Shown piece by piece: positions 59,901 to 64,000 of a stretch of DNA of 64,000 nt. A program made the position numbers and the translations under genes. The stretch lies in contig PKTB01000024.1 of NCBI GenBank assembly GCA_002869385.1, forward strand, positions 623,990 through 687,989, given 5' to 3'. The notes beneath the pieces are model-generated. The model worked only from the letters and a program-made list of their open reading frames with translations, searched no databases and had not been told where the DNA came from. Numbering within the stretch: the stretch's first letter is position 1; every line of letters begins with the position of its first letter. The stretch comes from Marinilabiliales bacterium. GTDB taxonomy: Bacteria; Bacteroidota; Bacteroidia; Bacteroidales; ML635J-15.

Positions 59901-61373
59901 CTGACCGGAATTACTACGGGGGAATACACCGTTACAATTACTGATAACACATCGTGTGCTATTTTCTCAGATGTTATTACAGTTGGCTCGGATGATAACG
60001 AAGATTTAGGATTCGAATATATTTACATAAATAATGCAACATGTGTAAATAGTAATGGACAAATAATGTTCTATCCTATTGGCGGTAGTGACTATCATTT
60101 CTTCTTAAACGGAGTTCAAACCGGGAATACTAATATTGGTAATTTAGAAGCCGGAGAATACATTTTAACGATTGAATCACAGGGTTGTACAGTTGATAGT
60201 TTGCTAACTATTGAGAATTCAACACCTTACACTCTAGCTATTAGTAACATTCAAGATGAGATTTGTGGTGATGGAACTGGTTCTATTGATCTTCTTGTTT
60301 CACCAACCCAAGCATACACATATATTTGGTCAAACGACACATATAATCAAGATGCAAACGGATTAAGTGCAGGAACATATACATGTACTGTATCTGATGA
60401 CGATGCCTGTCAGTCGATTATTAGTGCTGAAGTAAATAACATTACCGGCTTTACCGTTTCTTCTACTACATTTAATGATATTTGTATGGGTGGAACAGGA
60501 AGTATAGACCTAGAAGTAGCAGATGCCATCGGTTTGGTCAATTACATTTGGAATACCGATGACGAAACTCAGGATATTTCGGGGCTATATGCAGGTGAAT
60601 ATTCTTGTACAATTACTGATGAAACGACTTGCCAGTTTATTTATAATACTGAGATATTAAATGAAACAGGTGATTTGGAAATTAATTCAGTTATAGAACA
60701 TGATTACTGTAATTACAATCAAGGTTTTATTGAACTCAATATTACAGGTGGTTCCGGAAACTACGATATTGAATGGTCTGATGAGTCAACAGAAACATTA
60801 CTTGAAAACCTTGGAGCAGGAACATATAGCGTAACTGTAATTGACATTGATGAATCCTGTACATTCACAGATACATATATCATTGAAAATGGAGCGGCAT
60901 TCTCAGTTAATGAGTTAATTACTCCTGCATCTTGCCAAACTTGTCCTGATGGAGAAATTGATCTTACAACCAGTGGTGGTGGTCCAAATCTTGATTTTGT
61001 ATGTAGTAATGACGAATATACAGAAGATATTGTCGGTTTACTCCCTGGTGAATATACTGTCACTGTTACAAATAATTGGGATTGTGAACAAGTTCTTACA
61101 TTTACAGTAGGCTTTATTGTTAATGCTGAACTGCAAACAATGAATCAGCTTCAAGTTTATCCTAATCCTGCTGATAACATCATTTATATCGAAACTGAAA
61201 ATTCAATAAATGCTAATATTGAGCTTTATAATATGCTTGGTGAAGTTATATTGATGACGAAAATAGATAGTGATTTAAAAACTATAGATATTAGTTCATA
61301 CAAACCGGGATTGTACTTTATTAGATTAAGCAATTCTGAAATTGATGAACGAATAAAACTAGTAATTAAGTAG
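53958..61373 (+). CDS. Giant T9SS adhesin: choice-of-anchor L, Calx-beta, P domain, SprB repeats
   Basis: 2471 residues, uninterrupted. Signal peptide at 1-22 (MYKFIKLCFVLVLVLLY). Choice-of-anchor L domain at about 30-245 (IMQSGTFTFIGDDLGVNSGV, YVFLSEEYNEFVNTG); Calx-beta at about 255-360 (IAGTAINGVDYEHIDNVIVI); one SprB unit; a proprotein-convertase P domain at about 455-625 (MEHSRIGELEILLQAPDG, NGDWKLIITDE). About 23 SprB units of about 75 residues follow from 650 to 2385 with cores like WSNGETTEDLTDIPAGNYSV. A type A T9SS tail begins at about 2390 (LQVYPNPADNIIYIE). It is a probable cell-surface adhesin of the gliding/attachment type. It converges on the next gene at a terminator. Confidence 0.88.
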   Translation: MYKFIKLCFVLVLVLLYTEAKAQLSVTDAGLDGSLLGSNLAGENIVVTNASVSGDIMQSGTFTFIGDDLGVNSGVILSTGNINFALGHNQSQNTSTGYGGPGNALLTELAESSTHDAVVLQFDFEVQNDMIEFNYVFLSEEYNEFVNTGFNDVFAFYISGPGIDGEENLAVVPGTTTPVSINTINNETLWQFYVDNEYEPFAANIEFDGFTTLMKAQKTGLIPCETYTIKLMIADAGDSAYDAAVLLQENSLIQADVSATANTFSENDIALEGCIEASFTFQLEEALEDDVEIPIEIAGTAINGVDYEHIDNVIVIPAGQTSATVVINYYGDGLTEGQETIELIFVPEPCQEPDTVTLYIDDYNLIEFTTSPTDLTCNGDGTGGVSLTLSGGLPPYYITLTDSITNESELYTTNPVENLEAGTYYVEVLDGYGCSAEDIVYGNMFDGGPVFIPDGTGLSYETTINISGFGTGQTLSSVDQIESICMNMEHSRIGELEILLQAPDGSQIVLKQQPGGAVTNMGEPCAIGPADAGNDDTSPGIGYDYCFTADPTYGTMVEMANVNSYTYITQCYGTEESDKYLPEGSYEPYQSLAGLVGVPLNGDWKLIITDEIPNNNGWIFNWSISLSADQPDSVFTIVEPILPEITYDVIQPECGLSNGSIDITVSGDSSPYDFEWSNGEFTEDITGLSSGDYTVTITGADMCQYVYTYNLSSNGSLAVTSDIENTSCHDGNDGSIQIYVAGASEPLNINWSNLEDTELIENLEAGQYTVTVTDAASCMSIETYEIESPLLIAYTESITDENCGDGEGIVSLTITGGTEPYTVDWSNGDSGLMTDELSAGRYYFTITDSEFCEVYDSVDIVNYVGNCVPDCDIAITNYFVENEICGNSNGSIDLTVFTSNPPFSAEWSNWETTTDISGLYEGEYTVTFTDAENCELIETYNITNEAGTLDIISVSSFNEYCGQTDGSINITVSGGALPYSYNWSNGETTEDLTDIPAGNYSVTVTDGNYCSVVTSTAITNETTGLNYVWGNAVNEICGNGNGSIDIIIEGIGVLDYDWSSGQISEDLMNISEGTYQCTVTDQYGCAITTPEFVVENEAGTLNIDNIDVDNEICGNAIGEIEVFVSGGATPYDYTWSNGGDTYIIENLSAGTYSATISDMNGCAVATGNIQLLNETGTLELSEIILTDEICNNSMGAINISLNGGLSPYEYLWSNSSTSEDLQNVSAGDYSCTITDQNGCEIDFSTTVEENMGTFALQNIITIDETCGAQDGSAQVVITGGTAPIIYDWSNSESTALITDLAAGNYSCTITDDQGCEIFAETNIENISGDLQLTGQVITNETCGDNNGSIELTVSGSGTPIEYDWSNFETSSSISGLSSGDYTCTITDSYMCEIVAGPYTINSFSGGFTVSDVIVTNEACNSGNGSIDITISGGVEPITYEWSSGQDTEGITDLSAGVYYYTVTDANCVISGSAEVINDAGDLSLDGYITTNEICTNGTGSIDITVSGGLAPYDFAWSNLEVSEDLDNLSAVTYTVTITDQNSCEIVSNNITISNNPGTFSLVDINVTDEQCEDGSGEIDVILSGGTNPITYNWNSGGFSQDLTGLNSGTYYCTATDANSCELVYSAIVNNNSGNMEVSYELITDETCGDNNGAIDIEIVGGTEPYNYLWSNNETSQDLADINSGDYTCIINDDLGCSIVYHATVNGNSEGFQISNVIITDETCSLSNGSIDITIANGAEPLMYQWNEIIETQDIYNIEAGTYVVTVTDFNMCTVSGTYVVDNIISDLSIDNLVVTDENCGQANGAIDMAYSGSSNPIEISWSNCDDIEYITDLSSGWYYVTLSDAMGCQVTDAAFVENITNGFELASSIETDEYCGASDGSIDLTVTGGIEPITFEWNSGQDTEDISGLAAGYYECTISDDVDCSFIYSYTIINETNGLEIVSAETTNDICSTGVGAIDLTVTGGTEPYEFIWSNDSTTEDLTGITTGEYTVTITDNTSCAIFSDVITVGSDDNEDLGFEYIYINNATCVNSNGQIMFYPIGGSDYHFFLNGVQTGNTNIGNLEAGEYILTIESQGCTVDSLLTIENSTPYTLAISNIQDEICGDGTGSIDLLVSPTQAYTYIWSNDTYNQDANGLSAGTYTCTVSDDDACQSIISAEVNNITGFTVSSTTFNDICMGGTGSIDLEVADAIGLVNYIWNTDDETQDISGLYAGEYSCTITDETTCQFIYNTEILNETGDLEINSVIEHDYCNYNQGFIELNITGGSGNYDIEWSDESTETLLENLGAGTYSVTVIDIDESCTFTDTYIIENGAAFSVNELITPASCQTCPDGEIDLTTSGGGPNLDFVCSNDEYTEDIVGLLPGEYTVTVTNNWDCEQVLTFTVGFIVNAELQTMNQLQVYPNPADNIIYIETENSINANIELYNMLGEVILMTKIDSDLKTIDISSYKPGLYFIRLSNSEIDERIKLVIK

Positions 61374-61415
61374 TATTATTTTAAGCATTTTTGAAAGCCT
61401 GATAAGGCTTAATAT

Positions 61416-61457
61416 AAGTAACCCCAGACAATAACATGTTTTTGTCTGGGGTTACTT
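61416..61457 (+). terminator. Hairpin terminator after the giant adhesin
   Basis: AAGTAACCCCAGACA (61416-61430) pairs perfectly with TGTCTGGGGTTACTT (61443-61457). There is no long T-run, so it may also serve the convergent gene ending at 61614. Confidence 0.7.
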
Positions 61458-61613
61458 AGTATTAATTAAACTATTTTTGGCGTATATCTTTGCTAAAACT
61501 GAGGAACGAAGACTTGCAAAGATTGCGATGTGCTGAGCATGCGATGCACTGAGTTTATCGAAGTGTCGAAGTATGACAAAAATGCGTTTATTTTATCTTA
61601 CTGTAAACTCTAA

Positions 61614-64000
61614 CTATTGAACAACTATTTTCCTGATAAATCTATCATTTTCAGTATCCAAAATTAAAGTATAGATTCCTGCTTTTCCATCAAAATAAAA
61701 CTCTCCATTTTCTTCTACAATAAAGCTATCAACAAGTTTTCCAGTAATATCAATTATCTGAACATTTAATTGCTCTTTTGAAACGATATTAACATATCCG
61801 CTTGTTGGGTTAGGATAAAGCTCGATTTGTGATGTGTTTTCGATTTCTGCATTTATTGCAGCTTCAATTGTAAGTTCATATATACCATATGCACCAGCAA
61901 AACCAGACACTCTCACGAGATAATCTCCTACAGTAAGTGTGTTAAATTCTATTCTTGACTCATAAGCTTCACATGAATTATCATCGTATCTGTATGGATA
62001 ATGACTATCGCACAATGTAAAAAGATCGAGCTTTGTATTGAAATTAGAACCACATAATGATATAACTACATCCTGAAATTCTTCTTCTATTGTAAAGGAG
62101 TACCAATGCTCCTCTCCTGCTTGCAAAATATCAGTTTGTGACGGAGATCCTACAATTCCATAATAGATCGCTAAATCACAATCTGAACCGGCAACAAGAG
62201 GTTCTTCTGAAACATTTACAGTCCATTCCTGAGTATCACCACCATCAACACTTAATAAATAGGTAACTGAGCCGCTAAAATCATTTGATGTTACACCACT
62301 CTCCTGCTCTACTGCACTAACTGTAGCTGTAACACTATATGGTAATACAAAATCAGCAATCATGTTATCAATAGCAAATCCGTTTGGCATTACAATATCA
62401 ACTGAATAAGCATCATAATCAATATCAGAATTTCCAATTTGATCATCAAAATTAAATGAAATAAACTTGGGTTCTAAAATATTATCATAAGGTATAGCAA
62501 ATGCACCTATTTTATTAGCATAAGGGACTACTAATTCAGTTGTAGCATATTCCAAATTTATTTTAAACAAACCATTTGTTTCACCATATAAACATCCATA
62601 CATTATTCCTGTAGCCATATTGTAAGATATATCCTGAGCATATGCTAAATCCTGTCCCACATACCCAATACTTGTAACAGATGCATCAACTGTACTTATC
62701 TTATATAGATTATCTGTATTTATAGAAATACAGTATAAATTATGCAAATTATCAAAATCAATAGAAATCATCATATCTGCTCCCGTTGCAACACCAATTT
62801 CAGTCATTACAGCAGTTGCTAAATCAATTGTACAAATATGTGTCTCTGACGAACCACCATCGACAGCACTAATATACATTACATCATTTACCCAATCATA
62901 TGCTAAACCAGTTGGAATAAATGAAGCTAGACCTGTAATTGTAGCAACTTCTGTAAGTATTCCTGTAGCAACATCAATAGTGTACAATTTATTATCATTA
63001 GCAACTAAGTAATATACACCATTTGCGTACTCCATAGAATAAGGAAATGATCCAGTATAATCTGCTACATTTACAGAATCCCCAAAAGGTAAAACAAAAG
63101 AGTACAAATCATCATGAAAGCCATCATGATAATATGCTTCAAAAGCTTCAACAACATCTATATCAAACCTTATAGTGTCATTGTAAGGGTTTTCGTCATT
63201 ATCAGCTGTCACAATTGCTGTTGCTGTATAACTTCCAAGTTCTGGAGCTACCCACTCTTCCAAACCAATCTCAAATGTATCACCCTGATCTACAGTAATT
63301 GAAGGTGTCCAGATTCCTCCTTCATACTCTGTCCAAAAACCATCTTTAACGATTAACTCCATTGTAAGATTTGTTATTTCTGAAGTGCTTCCGGCATTAA
63401 CAATTGCCATATCAGGAACAAGATTTTGTCCTGCTTGAATAATTACTGGAGTAACATAAGCAGCATAAACATCATTTATTGGTCTTTCAAAAACTGCAAT
63501 ATCATCTATAGCCCATCCATAACCCCAGTCTTGATTCTGGCTATATGTAAAAGATATCCTGACCTCGTCATTTCCAACAAAATCGTCCAAAGAAACTTCA
63601 ATTATTTGCCAACCATCATCTAGTGTTGTATTTTCCAATGTTAATAATGTTGTATATGTTGTCCCTTGATCTAAGGTTACTTCTACTTCACAAATATCAC
63701 TAAAATTATATGTGACAAATTGTAAAACCGCATTATCTACAGCACTCAAGTCAATATTTGGAGTAGCAAGTCTGATATCAATCATGTCTGTAACACATAT
63801 TGCATCGCGGGCACTTGCGTAACAATTTCCCCTGTAAGGAATTGTCCATGCAGGATCTGAAGCATTATTAGAAAATTGCCATGTACACTCAAAATCTGTC
63901 TTGAACCAACAATCCGGCAATGTACAATCATCAAAACCTTCATAAAAAATGTAATCTGAAGGACTAATAAATGATTTGTCTGTTAGTATTTCAAACGAAA
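61614..64000 (-). CDS. T9SS protein with choice-of-anchor J and CARDB-like domains (5' end outside window)
   Basis: The frame is open to the window edge; the ATG-like start at 63920 is really an internal TTG, and upstream residues FYEGFDDCT continue in frame. Choice-of-anchor J / cleaved adhesin domain: DDCTLPDCWFKTDFECTWQF and WGYGWAIDDIAVF. A CARDB-like strand follows (LVPDMAIVNAGSTSEITNLT), then beta-propeller-like repeats (YYLVANDNKLYTIDVATG, YCISINTDNLYKISTVD), a pre-peptidase-like strand domain and a T9SS type A tail (IELYPNPTSGYVNIVS). It is a secreted or surface protein; no catalytic domain is in the visible part. Confidence 0.75.
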   Translation of the reverse strand, partial: SFEILTDKSFISPSDYIFYEGFDDCTLPDCWFKTDFECTWQFSNNASDPAWTIPYRGNCYASARDAICVTDMIDIRLATPNIDLSAVDNAVLQFVTYNFSDICEVEVTLDQGTTYTTLLTLENTTLDDGWQIIEVSLDDFVGNDEVRISFTYSQNQDWGYGWAIDDIAVFERPINDVYAAYVTPVIIQAGQNLVPDMAIVNAGSTSEITNLTMELIVKDGFWTEYEGGIWTPSITVDQGDTFEIGLEEWVAPELGSYTATAIVTADNDENPYNDTIRFDIDVVEAFEAYYHDGFHDDLYSFVLPFGDSVNVADYTGSFPYSMEYANGVYYLVANDNKLYTIDVATGILTEVATITGLASFIPTGLAYDWVNDVMYISAVDGGSSETHICTIDLATAVMTEIGVATGADMMISIDFDNLHNLYCISINTDNLYKISTVDASVTSIGYVGQDLAYAQDISYNMATGIMYGCLYGETNGLFKINLEYATTELVVPYANKIGAFAIPYDNILEPKFISFNFDDQIGNSDIDYDAYSVDIVMPNGFAIDNMIADFVLPYSVTATVSAVEQESGVTSNDFSGSVTYLLSVDGGDTQEWTVNVSEEPLVAGSDCDLAIYYGIVGSPSQTDILQAGEEHWYSFTIEEEFQDVVISLCGSNFNTKLDLFTLCDSHYPYRYDDNSCEAYESRIEFNTLTVGDYLVRVSGFAGAYGIYELTIEAAINAEIENTSQIELYPNPTSGYVNIVSKEQLNVQIIDITGKLVDSFIVEENGEFYFDGKAGIYTLILDTENDRFIRKIVVQ

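Noticed and set aside
54000-61373. Overlapping short minus-strand frames in the giant adhesin
   Set aside because: They are low-complexity shadows of the SprB repeats without start context or family match.
61500-61580. CACTGAGTTTATCGAAGTG-type motif
   Set aside because: A known common repeat type, single copy here; too little to call a functional site.
1-64000. tRNA or rRNA genes
   Set aside because: I found no cloverleaf with CCA end or rRNA-like stretch in any gap.

Overview
The window is AT-rich, has no rRNA or tRNA that I can see, and looks like a chromosomal segment of a member of the Bacteroidota, probably an anaerobic or microaerophilic Bacteroidales/Marinilabiliales-like lineage. 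The evidence is six or seven large secreted proteins with type IX secretion (T9SS) C-terminal signals, SprB and gliding-type domains, TAnnTTTG -7 promoter boxes in place of E. coli-type promoters, BatD/BatE, an OstA-like protein, DUF4293, DUF3822, DUF4492-cydAB and the [FeFe]-hydrogenase maturase HydE.

Layout. 1-6.6 kb: minus-strand T9SS cargo, including one very long beta-helix protein broken by three in-frame stops. 7.1-10.3 kb: a giant multidomain FAD/Fe-S oxidoreductase, broken by one TGA. 10.4-14 kb: a TfoX-C helix-hairpin-helix protein, a P-loop protein, an OstA-like protein and a MoxR ATPase. 14.2-22.7 kb: DUF4293, RmuC, a TerB-like/ABC transporter fusion, then a plus-strand BatD-BatE-lipoprotein-DUF456 run ending at a hairpin terminator. 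22.8-34 kb: acyl-CoA synthetase, two small broken genes, a MATE pump, a serine hydrolase, an OmpA/PD40 lipoprotein (two stops), QueE, a papain-like protease, a DUF6508 protein and ApbE. 34.1-45 kb: a gliding-associated CHU_C adhesin (one TGA), a repeat-rich gap, CstA, CysQ, an SDR and another T9SS protein. 45-46.5 kb: an IS200-like RAYT transposase flanked by REP-type hairpins, including a seven-copy 65-bp tandem array. 46.5-53.6 kb: a tight hydE-DUF4492-cydA-cydB-small ORF-HpcH/HpaI-like series, plus rsmD and DUF3822. 54-64 kb: a 2471-residue SprB-repeat adhesin converging on another T9SS protein cut by the window edge.

The most striking property is eleven single in-frame stop codons (five TAA, four TGA, two TAG) inside eight otherwise continuous minus-strand reading frames. 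In each case the protein continues in the same frame directly after the stop. Where I can judge the expected residue it is Gly or Glu, so all eleven could be G-to-T changes at the first codon position. This points to sequencing or DNA damage, a mutator lineage or recent pseudogenisation more than to a new genetic code, but it needs reads or peptides to decide. The second notable system is the REP/RAYT locus, whose hairpins show compensatory stem changes.

Functionally, the window combines cell-surface and adhesion cargo, oxygen handling (cytochrome bd, Bat proteins), redox enzymes and housekeeping functions (RsmD, QueE, CysQ, RmuC).
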